A stretch of DNA of 64,000 bases from Pseudoalteromonas luteoviolacea (GTDB lineage: Bacteria; Pseudomonadota; Gammaproteobacteria; Enterobacterales; Alteromonadaceae), in assembly GCF_000814765.1 (NCBI RefSeq), contig NZ_JWIC01000006.1:248001-312000 (forward strand). The letters are read 5' to 3'. The position numbers and the translations under genes were made by a program. Below the pieces are notes generated by a model. The model did not search any database and was not told the DNA's origin. It saw only the letters and a list, made by a program, of their open reading frames with translations. Positions 7,673 to 17,124 of this stretch are shown here, in pieces (position 1 is the first letter of the stretch; each line of letters starts with the position of its first letter).

Positions 7673-9916
7673 ATGACAGAAGAAGCACGCGAAAAAAAGC
7701 TTAATGAGGTGTTTAATGGCGTCGGTTATGCGCAATTAAAGCCAGTACCCAAAGCGACTTTTTTGACTGAACAACAAAAACAAAAGTGTGTATTTAACAA
7801 AGCGCCAGAGGCTGATATCTGGTCAGCACAAGACCCGTCACCACAAAACGATTGCTGGCATAATCAAGCTTGGATCGCCCTTTATTTTGATCTGCTTGTA
7901 GCTTGGCTACACGACATTAAAGGCAATAATCTGTTAAACCAGTCTGAGCCAATATATTTATTGTGCCTTGGAGAGGCGCGTTACGCTTTTGGTTTGGCGT
8001 TAATGAATAAACTTTTGGAAGAGGGACCACAGCAAGGCTTGGAAGAATTCAATGTGTGTTTGTTGTTGATGGAAACAGATAAAACGGCACAGGCACAGCT
8101 CTTGTGCCACCCCGATTTCAGCCATTATCATCAGATTGGAAAAGCACACATACTAGATTGGAGTATCTTTTCAGAACAACCGTTACCGCATCAAGATATT
8201 GACGAAACGATGCTTGCATTCGGCGAAAATCCAGCATTTATGATAGCTCATGGTGTGCTTTCTAAGTTGCCACAGGCGATATATCACACACACTACCAAG
8301 ACCTTTACCGAGCTGAGATAGCAACTACAGCAAATATCGGTCCCAGCAACAGTGCTGCAAGCACTGAAGCGGCTAATAACCAAGAGCTGCCGCTGCTTTG
8401 GCGTATGAAAGCGCACTCACCCTCGGATAAAGCAGAGGATGAAATTCGACTTGCATATCAGTGGTGCAAGACGAGTATTGATCTTGAAGTCGGGCACGGC
8501 GACTTAGCTTTGCCATTTGACGACATATTGAGAAAAGAGTTGGCAAGCGGGGGCTGTAAACCTATCGCGCTTCCAATCAATGCGGTACAAGTATGTATGC
8601 GTTTAGAGCAGACTTTTGATAAAGGGGTATGTCATTTAATTAGCGATCATTTGACGCCAGAGCTCGGGCTTAATCTACCCACAGTGATTACACAAACTGG
8701 GGTGGAGTTACCTTTAGATTTGAAGGCATTAAGTTATGTGAGTTCGGCTGTAACCCATACCCAAATAAAAAAACACGAAGGCACAGAGATGGCGACGTGT
8801 ATGAGGTTAGGCCATCAAAACCCAGAGGAATTTATTTACACGCAGCATATATTTGAGAAAGCCTGCTCTGAGCATTTACCCAGTTGCCAGGTAAATATCT
8901 ATGAAAGCTTAAAAAGCTGCACTCAGAGCTTAACAGAGGCGCAAATGTTAGCGTATGTTAGACTCTGTCAATATGACCCGAATATGTTGCAGATTTTCCT
9001 CCCACAATTGCTAAAGCAGGGGGTGTCTGTTGAAAATCGTATACAGTGGTGCGGTGTACTCTCTCAAGTTTGGCAAAATCACATTGTTGACTGTAGACAA
9101 GAGTCTTTCGCTTTTGCACTAGGATTGTTGGCCATTGATCTTAGCCATTGGGGATTAGCGAAAAACTGTATGCTGGCTTGTATGGAAGTTAATGGGCCTA
9201 GTACAGCATATTTACATAATTTGGCACTGGTGGCTTGGGCTACTGGAGAGCAAGAAGTGGCGAGTCAAAGCGCAGAATTGGCACTTGATTTCAGCCCTGA
9301 AGATGCGCAAGTAAAGCAGCTTAATATCGATATTGCTACTTATCAGCAGCAAACTAACCAACTATCTTGGTTTGATAAAGGACTTCGGTGCACTCGATGC
9401 GACGTGTCAGGGCTCAGAATTTTACCACTTGGGGCGCATCAGTTAGGTGAGTTTTATATTCAGTATCGACAAGATGATATTGCCGAACGCCTGCGTGGTT
9501 TGAAAATTGAACAGTTTAATCAATTACAAGCAGTTTGGCCGACTTGGCTTGAAGAGGGGCTGCGTGGTGAAAAGGCGCATTTTGCACTCGTTCATGAGTC
9601 TTTTGGTTTTGTGGGGGCAATTGTTGTGGATTTTTATCCGCTGCCAGATGCGATTGACAATCAAAATTCGCAACGTCATGCACACTTATCATTTTGGGTG
9701 GGGTGCGATTACCAGCATCGTGGTTTTGGAAAAATAGGGGTTAGCTTGGCAGTAGCCACATTAAAACAGCGCTCGCTCAAACTGAATATTTCCCATATTA
9801 AGACCTCTGCTTGGGTACATAACATGGCCTCTCGGCACATTTTAACGCAAGTTGGATTTAACGCGTTGGAAGAGGCCATAGGCGAAGGGCTGAGCAAGAA
9901 GTATTTTATCAATTAG
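7673..9916 (+). CDS. 747-aa protein with C-terminal GNAT acetyltransferase domain
   Basis: The C-terminal 150 residues (about 600-747) look like a GNAT N-acetyltransferase: HFALVHESFGFVGAIVVDF as strands 2-4, motif A CDYQHRGFGKIG (residues 678-689, with Q681, R683, G684 and G686 in the acetyl-CoA loop), and the terminal SAWVHNMASRHILTQVGF. Residues about 400-560 are helical and TPR-like. Residues 80-150 (LLCLGEARYAFGLAL) faintly recall the glycine-rich loop of Rossmann methyltransferase-like DUF2431 proteins; I do not rely on this. It sits between fibre genes and the nuclease, where the MAC locus has one of six genes needed for metamorphosis. It could be cargo, a cargo-modifying enzyme or a loading factor. 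Confidence 0.55.
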   Translation: MTEEAREKKLNEVFNGVGYAQLKPVPKATFLTEQQKQKCVFNKAPEADIWSAQDPSPQNDCWHNQAWIALYFDLLVAWLHDIKGNNLLNQSEPIYLLCLGEARYAFGLALMNKLLEEGPQQGLEEFNVCLLLMETDKTAQAQLLCHPDFSHYHQIGKAHILDWSIFSEQPLPHQDIDETMLAFGENPAFMIAHGVLSKLPQAIYHTHYQDLYRAEIATTANIGPSNSAASTEAANNQELPLLWRMKAHSPSDKAEDEIRLAYQWCKTSIDLEVGHGDLALPFDDILRKELASGGCKPIALPINAVQVCMRLEQTFDKGVCHLISDHLTPELGLNLPTVITQTGVELPLDLKALSYVSSAVTHTQIKKHEGTEMATCMRLGHQNPEEFIYTQHIFEKACSEHLPSCQVNIYESLKSCTQSLTEAQMLAYVRLCQYDPNMLQIFLPQLLKQGVSVENRIQWCGVLSQVWQNHIVDCRQESFAFALGLLAIDLSHWGLAKNCMLACMEVNGPSTAYLHNLALVAWATGEQEVASQSAELALDFSPEDAQVKQLNIDIATYQQQTNQLSWFDKGLRCTRCDVSGLRILPLGAHQLGEFYIQYRQDDIAERLRGLKIEQFNQLQAVWPTWLEEGLRGEKAHFALVHESFGFVGAIVVDFYPLPDAIDNQNSQRHAHLSFWVGCDYQHRGFGKIGVSLAVATLKQRSLKLNISHIKTSAWVHNMASRHILTQVGFNALEEAIGEGLSKKYFIN

Positions 9917-10104
9917 CACTTGTGAATTAGAAAGTGAAGCAAGCACTCATTTTAAGCTGCTTCGAGTCGATCTAGACAATACATTTTCATTGGTAAGCAC
10001 CCATGCTTAAAGTCAATGAGCACAATACCCTCCGTTTTATTTATTCAGAAAAGCCTTATTCAGCAGAGCTCAAATATTCGTAAACTACTAAAGGACCGCG
10101 CACT

Positions 10105-11595
10105 ATGATGTCAGATATGGACGCCTCATACTTGCTTGATAGCGAAGAGCAGAAGCAAAGAAACAAAGCTCGTCGTCAAAAAAGAAATCGAACGGAAGAA
10201 GCGCCTTCTCGTTTTCGAGAACGCAGCCCAATTCGGCAGCCAAAGCATAACCTATCTCGGCAAAACTCAGATATGAGTATGCAAGAAGAAGATATTGAGA
10301 CAATTGTGCTGGATGATTTAGATTACAGTGAGTCGATTTCCGAAGATGAGTATGACAACTTTATTCCTATATTAGACCAGTACTCGACTGATTTGACGTC
10401 GACTGAGAGAGTTGAACAAGCAGTTGAAGTCATAGGTAGCAGCTATTTTGATGTGTTGATGGATGAAGAGCAAGTTTATGATGTCGCACAACGGTACTAT
10501 CAAGTGGTTGGCGCGAGGCTTAGCCACATTTACAAACTGCTTCTGCCAGAGAGCAAGGATGTTGACTTTGCGTTCAAAGCCATCAATCAAGTGGCTCAAA
10601 AAGACATGCCTGGAGTTAACTTAATTCAAAACTTTGCTTATCAATACAACCCGTATTTAATAGGGACTTCATTCTCAATTAACCCAGCATGGAATATTGC
10701 CATACCTGCTGGTGGCAGCGAAGAAAGGGTACGTGAGACTGCTGGTTCTGATTCGATAAATGATACAAAAATTAAGTTTTTTGCAGCCAAAGATTTTAAG
10801 TATAAAAATGCATCCGGTGCTGATGTAACGATTAGTAATATCGTTGGTGATAAAGTTGAGGCTCGATTATCTCGTCTAGCCCCCAGAGGCGAGTCTGCTG
10901 AAGTCAATGCCGATCAAAGCGATTTGATGAAGAATAAGCTTGTTTACAATAACAACGGGAATAATGCCAATGAAAAAGGCTGGATCCGTGGCCACCTTCT
11001 CAACGACAATTTAGGCGGCTCAGCATTGAAATTTAATTTGTATCCTATTACAGGATCTGCGAATAAAGAGCATCACGCTCGAGTTGAATCTCATGTAAAA
11101 AACCTCGTTGAAGCCGGTTATGTTGTTGAATATAAAGTAGAAGTAGTACCAACAGTCCCCGCACCTCATCAAACAGAAACCGCCCCTGGGTACAAGAGCG
11201 GAGCTGCGCCTAAGGCTAATTTAGTATGCGAGGTAAAAGTCTTAAGTGATATCAGTACGGATGCTGTGAGTAGTTACCACCCTGAAGGGTCGTTTTCAGT
11301 GACCATCACGTCTGAATACAAAACCAAACATGCCTCTACAGGAGATGTGTCGACTTTAAAGGCATTTACAAACAAAGCGGTTAAAAGCAAAGACAACACG
11401 GTTGACAGCAAGGCATATATGCGACCTTGGACAACGAGAAAAGGGCTTACTAAGCCGCTGGGTCTTGCACATAAAGATGATAAACACATTCGAGATAAAG
11501 ACTATAAAGATTGGACAGATAAGCAAAAAAATAGCAAGTTTTGGACATGGGACCAGACACGAATTGATGCGCTTAAAGCGGCACTAAAAGGCTAA
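10105..11595 (+). CDS. pne1: Predicted nuclease effector of the injection system (Pne1-like)
   Basis: 496 aa. Residues 1-50 are very basic and probably disordered (KQRNKARRQKRNR), which may bind nucleic acid or serve as a loading signal. The middle (295-330) carries the signature of the DNA/RNA non-specific endonuclease group: W293-I-R-G-H297-L-L-N-D-N-L-G-G305, then N311-L-Y-P-I-T and N320-K-E-H-H, where H297 is the predicted catalytic histidine and N320 a metal ligand. From memory, P. luteoviolacea MACs deliver a nuclease, Pne1, that kills eukaryotic cells, encoded directly before mif1; this gene has that position and motif. The name is by synteny and motif, not alignment. Confidence 0.75.
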   Translation: MMSDMDASYLLDSEEQKQRNKARRQKRNRTEEAPSRFRERSPIRQPKHNLSRQNSDMSMQEEDIETIVLDDLDYSESISEDEYDNFIPILDQYSTDLTSTERVEQAVEVIGSSYFDVLMDEEQVYDVAQRYYQVVGARLSHIYKLLLPESKDVDFAFKAINQVAQKDMPGVNLIQNFAYQYNPYLIGTSFSINPAWNIAIPAGGSEERVRETAGSDSINDTKIKFFAAKDFKYKNASGADVTISNIVGDKVEARLSRLAPRGESAEVNADQSDLMKNKLVYNNNGNNANEKGWIRGHLLNDNLGGSALKFNLYPITGSANKEHHARVESHVKNLVEAGYVVEYKVEVVPTVPAPHQTETAPGYKSGAAPKANLVCEVKVLSDISTDAVSSYHPEGSFSVTITSEYKTKHASTGDVSTLKAFTNKAVKSKDNTVDSKAYMRPWTTRKGLTKPLGLAHKDDKHIRDKDYKDWTDKQKNSKFWTWDQTRIDALKAALKG

Positions 11596-11708
11596 GTTAA
11601 CTCTCACTGATATTAGAAATACACGCTTCACACATGCATTTGCGCTTCTACTCAACACCTCTTCTAAGTTTCTATTCTCTACATAAGCAACAATAGGAAA
11701 TTATTGAA

Positions 11709-14540
11709 ATGCAACAACAAGAACAGGAGCAAGCTCCTACCTTTCAAAGTTATCCCACGCGCACTGCGTTATCAGTGAGCAATGCATTAGACTCTGATTC
11801 TGTGAGTGTCGATCTACTCTCATCGGGCGTTGATGTTGCAAAGCGGTATGCCTCACAAGTGGTTTGGGATCATTTTAATGGCGATGCAACAGCTAAGCTG
11901 ATTATCTCAAGTGTATTTAATTATGCGGTGACATCATTAAAGTCCTTGAACCCATGGGTGACGGCAATCTCACAAGCACTTTTACTTTTGGCAAAAGTTC
12001 CGCCTGGTGTTGTTTCCGCCGTTTTATGGGCCATTGGAAAAATCTGGCTTTGGGCTGCAAATAAATTTTATAACGGTGGTTGGATAGCCGCTGCGTGGGG
12101 AGATATTGATGAGCCATATATTTATCAATGGTTAAAAAAAGGCAGTGATGCACATGGGGCATTACGGGCACTCGTGGATGATTTAAAAGCTTGGGTTAAG
12201 TATATTCAAGATAAGCTTGCCAGTAGCGTTGCACGTTTAATTGGTGTCTCGGATTCAAGTAGTGAAGATGAGCAAAGCGATGAGCAACAAACGGATCAAG
12301 ATGCACAAACATCACCTAATATAGTTGATAATAAGTTCATTTCGTTGGGGATAAACCAACCTGAATTATTGGACTGGGAAGAGGGGGCAAGTAAGCCCAA
12401 GCGCGCTGGACTACATGGTACGGGTGTTGCCAAGGTCAATCTGCTTGGTCAGCAATTTGGTGGTGATATAGATGTAAAATTACCATTTGGCAGTGGCTGG
12501 GAAGTGGCTGTATCTCCGGTTTTTGCAAGCCAACAAGGGGTGGGTTTTAGTGGTTATATTGAAGCGCATCAAGTATTGGGCGATGAGCTGACCATTAATG
12601 AAGAAGGCCTTGCTCGTTTTAAAGCAAGCATTGTTGGGCTAAACATTGCGAACAAGCGGGTTTACTCCGATTTAATGTCACTTGATTACAATAAGCAGCA
12701 AAAAGAAGTTCATTTTGCAGGTGATGCACATGTGCCGCTTTGGGATAAAAAGAAACTGGATGGTGAGTTTGATTTAAAATTGGATACTGCAGGTAAATTC
12801 AAATCAGGCAGGACCAAAATCTCTTCTAAAGATACATTCGAAGTAATCCCCAAGTTTTTGTCTATCAGCAACCCGAGTGGTGAAGTAGAAGTTAAAGAGG
12901 ATGCTTCACCAGAGTTTGAGGTGAGTACTGACGCTGCGCTTTACGGCTTACCCGCTGGTGTGAAAGCATCAATTACGCAAGCAAAAGTGATGTATCACGA
13001 TGAGCAATTAGGCGGTGAGGTTGAGCAGGCTGATGTGGAGATCCCAATTAGCAAACACACTACAATGACGCTGGCCATGACGAAGGCTAAGTTTACAAAA
13101 GATGCAATTGAAGCTGAAAATGCTTTTATGGATCTCGATCATGATAATGCCAAAGTGCTTAATGAAACGGCCATTGTCGAGTCAGACTTTTTCTCTGGAA
13201 ACTTCGATTTTGGAAAAGTGTTTGAGCTTAAGCAGTTGAAAGTCCACCAAGGGTTAAACGCGCTTAAATTTGCTGGTGGTAAATTCTCCTACGAGAAGGA
13301 TAGCAACAATGGTTTACAGTTACTTAGAGCACGTATTTTAGGCCTTGAGGCTTACTATAATAGAAAAGATCGTGAAGGTGGGATCACTGGAGAATGGCAC
13401 AAAGGGATTGATTTTCCGGCTTTCTCTTTGGACTTTCCCGTTGCGGCTGGTGTTGCAGGAGTTGGAGTTGATATTACCGGGGGGTTTGAGTTTGGTGCGA
13501 GCATCGGCGCTAAGCTTAAAAATGAAGAGCAGCATAACACAGAGACACAAATGCTTTTCTCTGTGAATGGTGCAGCTTCGGCCAGTGCCAAAGCTAAAGC
13601 GAGAATTGAGGCTGGTGCTTTTGTGGGGGTCCCTTATCTTGCAAAGGTTCAAGGTGGTGTATTTGGTGAGATCCGAGGTGGTGTTGAAGGTAAGGTTGAA
13701 ACAGAAGGGCGTTTGAAATACACGCGTGGCAAAGGCGGTGATAGCTTTGGTCAATTTGCCATTGATAGTGATTATCCAATGGAGGCGAGCTTTAGCCTAA
13801 CCGGCTCATTAGAAGCGGAAGTAGGTGCATCGATAAAAGCCAAAGTACTGACATTTGAAAAAGAAATTGCGTCGGTATCTATTGGTGATTGGACACTGGG
13901 TGAGTATACGCTTAATGGTAAAATCAAAAAAGATCCTAATGGGAAAGGGTATATCGTTGAGCGCTCTAAAGGGGAGTTTACCGAAGGCAAACCAAAACCT
14001 GCCGAGGTAACTAAGGAGGCACTCCCAGTAGATAAGTGGGTTAATCAGTTAGAAAAAGATCATACTCATATTGAATACACCGAAGATGAAGCCAAAAGAA
14101 AGTTACCTGAGGTTGCACGTAAAACGGTATATAGTCACCTGAGTCCAATGCAAAAAGAGGATGTAAGTGAGCGATATACTCATTTGCTCAAGTTGATATC
14201 GCAGCAAAATAAGTTCACTGAAATTTATCGAGAAACCAAAGCTGATAGGGATAAGTTACCGACCAGTGGCACTTATATTTGGACCTCTAAAGTTTGGAAT
14301 GAAGCGGTACAGCGCAAGAGTTTCTGGATTTTTGAAATGAGTAAGAGTAAAGCAAAAGTGGCGGATAAGCTGGATAAATATCACAAAACGCACTCTATTT
14401 TAGAGCGGAGACTGTTACTTGCAAAGCTAGAAGAGATAGCCTCGGACTATCGCAAAAACCGCTCGAAAAACGCAGAAAATAAAGAAGCTGCCGGGGAGTT
14501 TTTAGAGAGTATTGAAAAAGAAAGGCTCATTTTAATGTAA
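11709..14540 (+). CDS. mif1: Large effector in the position of Mif1 (metamorphosis-inducing factor)
   Basis: 943 aa, no recognisable catalytic domain. Residues about 30-150 are strongly hydrophobic and helical (ALLLLAKVPPGVVSAVLWAI, IWLWAANKFY), suggesting membrane contact. A short acidic Ser/Glu/Gln linker (about 183-205) follows. Residues about 220-780 are a long stretch of alternating beta strands rich in Gly, Lys and Glu, with an alanine/glycine-rich part at about 585-650 like those in toxin-associated eCIS cargo proteins. The last 180 residues are charged and helical. In P. luteoviolacea the gene right after the nuclease gene encodes Mif1, carried by MACs and needed for Hydroides metamorphosis. 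Name rests on position next to the Pne1-like gene and on the MAC-like locus. Confidence 0.65.
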   Translation: MQQQEQEQAPTFQSYPTRTALSVSNALDSDSVSVDLLSSGVDVAKRYASQVVWDHFNGDATAKLIISSVFNYAVTSLKSLNPWVTAISQALLLLAKVPPGVVSAVLWAIGKIWLWAANKFYNGGWIAAAWGDIDEPYIYQWLKKGSDAHGALRALVDDLKAWVKYIQDKLASSVARLIGVSDSSSEDEQSDEQQTDQDAQTSPNIVDNKFISLGINQPELLDWEEGASKPKRAGLHGTGVAKVNLLGQQFGGDIDVKLPFGSGWEVAVSPVFASQQGVGFSGYIEAHQVLGDELTINEEGLARFKASIVGLNIANKRVYSDLMSLDYNKQQKEVHFAGDAHVPLWDKKKLDGEFDLKLDTAGKFKSGRTKISSKDTFEVIPKFLSISNPSGEVEVKEDASPEFEVSTDAALYGLPAGVKASITQAKVMYHDEQLGGEVEQADVEIPISKHTTMTLAMTKAKFTKDAIEAENAFMDLDHDNAKVLNETAIVESDFFSGNFDFGKVFELKQLKVHQGLNALKFAGGKFSYEKDSNNGLQLLRARILGLEAYYNRKDREGGITGEWHKGIDFPAFSLDFPVAAGVAGVGVDITGGFEFGASIGAKLKNEEQHNTETQMLFSVNGAASASAKAKARIEAGAFVGVPYLAKVQGGVFGEIRGGVEGKVETEGRLKYTRGKGGDSFGQFAIDSDYPMEASFSLTGSLEAEVGASIKAKVLTFEKEIASVSIGDWTLGEYTLNGKIKKDPNGKGYIVERSKGEFTEGKPKPAEVTKEALPVDKWVNQLEKDHTHIEYTEDEAKRKLPEVARKTVYSHLSPMQKEDVSERYTHLLKLISQQNKFTEIYRETKADRDKLPTSGTYIWTSKVWNEAVQRKSFWIFEMSKSKAKVADKLDKYHKTHSILERRLLLAKLEEIASDYRKNRSKNAENKEAAGEFLESIEKERLILM

Positions 14541-14711
14541 TGATCTGTTAGTCAGAAACTAACTTGTTCTGATAATTGAAAAAATGACAATGAGTGTAAT
14601 AAGGCGTAATAGATATTGGCTAGTGAGTTCTTTATGTTGCTAGTTAGATTTGAGTGGCTGTGAGTTCATAACTGCTCGTATCGATACAACATGTAAAAGG
14701 AACATTGATCC

Positions 14712-14789
14712 ATGCCAAAGCCTAATTGGCGATACACACACGCGGTCAGAGATGGCCCTTCGCTCTTTGATTCAATAAAAGCAGCCTGA
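14712..14789 (+). CDS. Possible 25-codon small ORF overlapping a terminator stem
   Basis: ATG at 14712 follows AAAAGGAA (14695-14702) at about 9 bases and the frame runs 25 codons (MPKPNWRYTHAVRDGPSLFD...) to a TGA at 14787, inside the left arm and loop of the terminator at 14777-14803. It could be a real microprotein, a remnant of a longer gene, or chance. Nothing in the composition decides it. Confidence 0.2.
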   Translation: MPKPNWRYTHAVRDGPSLFDSIKAA

Positions 14790-14803
14790 TGGCTGCTTTT
14801 TTT
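14777..14803 (+). terminator. Intrinsic terminator downstream of the mif1-position gene
   Basis: AAAAGCAGCC (14777-14786), loop TGAT, GGCTGCTTTT (14791-14800), then three more T. It closes the fibre and cargo block, about 240 bases after the 943-aa gene. The A-rich left side would also let it work for the minus-strand gene that ends at 14829. Confidence 0.85.
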
Positions 14804-14828
14804 ATAACCCCAAAAAAGAGGTTTACTT

Positions 14829-15317
14829 TTAATTTAATATATTTTTATAGCTGCATTTTTGGTTTGGACACGTTTTTATCAGCTCATCCTTACAGTGCGG
14901 TTTAATACTAACTAGGTGGTTGGGCATATAGTAGTCCATTGTTAAAAAATTAGTTATACCTTTTTGCCCACCGTTTTTTATTTCAAAGTATAAACCTTTT
15001 GGGTTTCCACCAATATATTTGTGAGCCCAATTTGGTACACTTAATATTAAGCTCCCTGTAAAGTTAATATTCCCTGTAGATTGTCTATATTTGCCATAAT
15101 CGTAAGACTTATCAATTAGAGTAAAGCGATAGCCATCATCAATTAAGTTGCTACTCGGAGGTAAGATACGGGTCTCGACGTCTTTTGAAAGTGCTTGCTT
15201 AGAAATTGAAAATGGAGAAAAGCAATTTTCTAAAATTACATTTTCACTAAAAAAATAGCAGCCTTGTAGTGCGATTAGGCAGAAAGTTAGAATAGTTATT
15301 CTTGCAAGTTTATTCAT
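14829..15317 (-). CDS. Small predicted lipoprotein, unknown function
   Basis: 162 aa on the minus strand. The N-terminus MNKLARITILTFCLIALQGC is a lipoprotein signal peptide with lipobox ALQGC, so the mature protein would start at Cys20 and be membrane anchored. Four more cysteines occur near the C-terminus (PHCKDEL, KTCPNQKC), possibly disulfide bonded. I recognise no domain. The gene and its upstream region are visibly AT-rich compared with the injection-system genes, which may mean recent acquisition. It converges on the cargo block and shares the terminator region with it. Confidence 0.6.
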   Translation of the reverse strand: MNKLARITILTFCLIALQGCYFFSENVILENCFSPFSISKQALSKDVETRILPPSSNLIDDGYRFTLIDKSYDYGKYRQSTGNINFTGSLILSVPNWAHKYIGGNPKGLYFEIKNGGQKGITNFLTMDYYMPNHLVSIKPHCKDELIKTCPNQKCSYKNILN

Positions 15318-15743
15318 ATTTAATTCTTATTTTAACTGAATTTGGTTAAGAGGTTTTAGGCTGTCTGGTTGTTCTTTAATTAAATGTGGGTTTAATTTTT
15401 AACTAATTAATTATATACAAGAAAGTTAATTTTTACTTTATCTTTTCTTAAATTTAAGCAAAGGCGAAAATGGAGAAGTTGTGGAGCGTATTTTCCCAAC
15501 CCAATTATACCTTGTTTGGTTCAATTAATTCCGCTTGCTTAAATCGAGTGATTTAATATGTAATCACGGCAGCAGCTCGGTTAAATTTGTACTTACTACA
15601 TCTTATTATGTTCTCATTAATGTGGCAGTAGGTATGTAAACGACTTAAGATCCTGACAAACATGAGCTTGCATTCTATTTTTGTCTCTAAATAAAATACA
15701 AACGAGTTGCATTTCGTGTACAATTCGAAAAATTTTTTTAGTT
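15318..15743. other. AT-rich intergenic region between divergent genes
   Basis: About 426 bases between the minus-strand lipoprotein and the plus-strand lipoprotein. Runs of A and T dominate (for example 15390-15450) and are suitable for divergent promoters. Two minor open frames here lack ribosome binding sites and coding character. No repeat or RNA gene is evident. Confidence 0.5.
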
Positions 15744-17063
15744 ATGAACTTCATGAAAGTAAACCAATTGACAGTTGCCCCTATTTTGGCTTCGATATTT
15801 GCGCTGGCAGGATGCGGTGGGTCTTCAAGTGATCCACAAGACAATAATCCTGTTGTAACAAAGCCAGATGCACAGCCAACTCTGACATTAAATGTTAAAA
15901 AGCGCACAGAGTGCGGTTTGGTTGCTTACCCTAATGCGAGTATTGTATTTCACGACGACAACGGTCAAGTTGTTGCGTCACATTCGAGTGATAGTAGCGG
16001 GTATTTTAGTCAGCAAATTCCCGCAGGCGCTAAACATGCCTCTATTATTGGCATGGAGAATAACGGTGGCTTTGAAAATTTTCGAAAAATATATACCAAG
16101 TTAGATATTTCTTCAGGCGCTGATTTTACGACAATCGAATTTCAGGACCTGTCTGCTTATTGTAAATGTAAAGAAATAGACGTTGATCTGAGTGCACTTA
16201 AAGTAACACATAGCAGGTTTCGTGTTTCAAGATCTAACGGTGGTGATATACAAGACTATCAAGATGTTGTTAAGGTCTGTGGAAATGACGAAAAGGTATA
16301 TTATACTATCGACCAACCTGGCTATGGTTCTAGCCTACTAGCGGTAATTGATTTGCCCGAAGGTGTAAATACAATCACAGTAAATGGCAGTGACTTTGTG
16401 CACCACAGTGCAGATTTATCTACGTCACAATTTGAGCAAAAATCGAAAGTCTATTTGAGTGCTGTTGATAAGATAGGCAATCACTTTTTTCAAGATTTTG
16501 ATTTTTCAGTTGAAGGTGGTGTCAATCTGAAAATGTACCCAACAGGGTTTGCTGAACATGAACTCAGTAACTACCAGAGTATATTGTTCCATTATGAGGG
16601 GCTCCCTGTCGCTATATCAAATGGCGTGACACTGCGCTTTGATAAAGTAGACCAAATTGGCGAATTGACGTTTCCAATTGCATCTACTGAGCTGGCACAG
16701 CAATTAACTGTGGCTATTTCTTCTCTAGAGCAGGGGGATGCAGTAAGTTATGACTTTACTGGGTTAGATACACGTATTCAGAGCGCAGCATGGGAATTTA
16801 GTTTTGATACGAGCAAGTACCCAATAAAATGGCACGTCTCTGGTGCTTTGGTTTCTGAACTACCGAGTTTTAGTTTTGGTGATGAGACCTTTTTGCCTGC
16901 GCAGAATAGACCCGACCATTCTCGTGTAATGTTGTCTGGCTTTGATGGGGCACCAGCAAGCCTTTCTGAATATCGACGTTATGTTTATCAGCGCCCTGAT
17001 AAAAAAGCGCTTGGCCACCGTGTATTTATTTCCGTATCCACGTTTAACCATTCTCAACTTTAA
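15744..17063 (+). CDS. Large predicted lipoprotein, unknown function
   Basis: 439 aa from ATG 15744 (ATG 15753 is equally possible; neither has a clear ribosome binding site; a longer frame to 15681 would put 21 polar residues before the signal). Signal peptide MKVNQLTVAPILASIFALAGC with lipobox ALAGC, then a Gly/Ser/Asp linker. Residues about 55-130 resemble a carboxypeptidase-regulatory-like beta sandwich (LVAYPNASIVFHDDNGQVV ... SSGYFSQQIPAG). Conserved Cys pairs follow at AYCKCKE and VKVCGND. The rest is beta-rich and unassigned. Probably an outer-membrane surface lipoprotein. No operon partner. Confidence 0.6.
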   Translation: MNFMKVNQLTVAPILASIFALAGCGGSSSDPQDNNPVVTKPDAQPTLTLNVKKRTECGLVAYPNASIVFHDDNGQVVASHSSDSSGYFSQQIPAGAKHASIIGMENNGGFENFRKIYTKLDISSGADFTTIEFQDLSAYCKCKEIDVDLSALKVTHSRFRVSRSNGGDIQDYQDVVKVCGNDEKVYYTIDQPGYGSSLLAVIDLPEGVNTITVNGSDFVHHSADLSTSQFEQKSKVYLSAVDKIGNHFFQDFDFSVEGGVNLKMYPTGFAEHELSNYQSILFHYEGLPVAISNGVTLRFDKVDQIGELTFPIASTELAQQLTVAISSLEQGDAVSYDFTGLDTRIQSAAWEFSFDTSKYPIKWHVSGALVSELPSFSFGDETFLPAQNRPDHSRVMLSGFDGAPASLSEYRRYVYQRPDKKALGHRVFISVSTFNHSQL

Positions 17064-17074
17064 GATATCAAAAC

Positions 17075-17103
17075 AAATGGCAGCTAATTTAAGCTGCCAT
17101 TTT
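17075..17103. terminator. Bidirectional terminator between convergent genes
   Basis: AAATGGCAGCT (17075-17085) and AGCTGCCATTT (17092-17102) form an 11-bp perfect stem with a 6-base loop, A-rich on one side and T-rich on the other. It serves the 439-aa lipoprotein gene and the minus-strand gene ending at 17125. Confidence 0.8.
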
Positions 17104-17124
17104 CAAATCGTTTCTCGTCACTAC

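Noticed and set aside
13338..13990. Several minus-strand open frames inside the 943-aa gene
   Set aside because: They mirror the codon pattern of the plus-strand gene, lack ribosome binding sites and show no domain.
15617..15907. 96-codon minus-strand open frame crossing the lipoprotein start
   Set aside because: It overlaps the signal-peptide region of the plus-strand gene and lacks a ribosome binding site.
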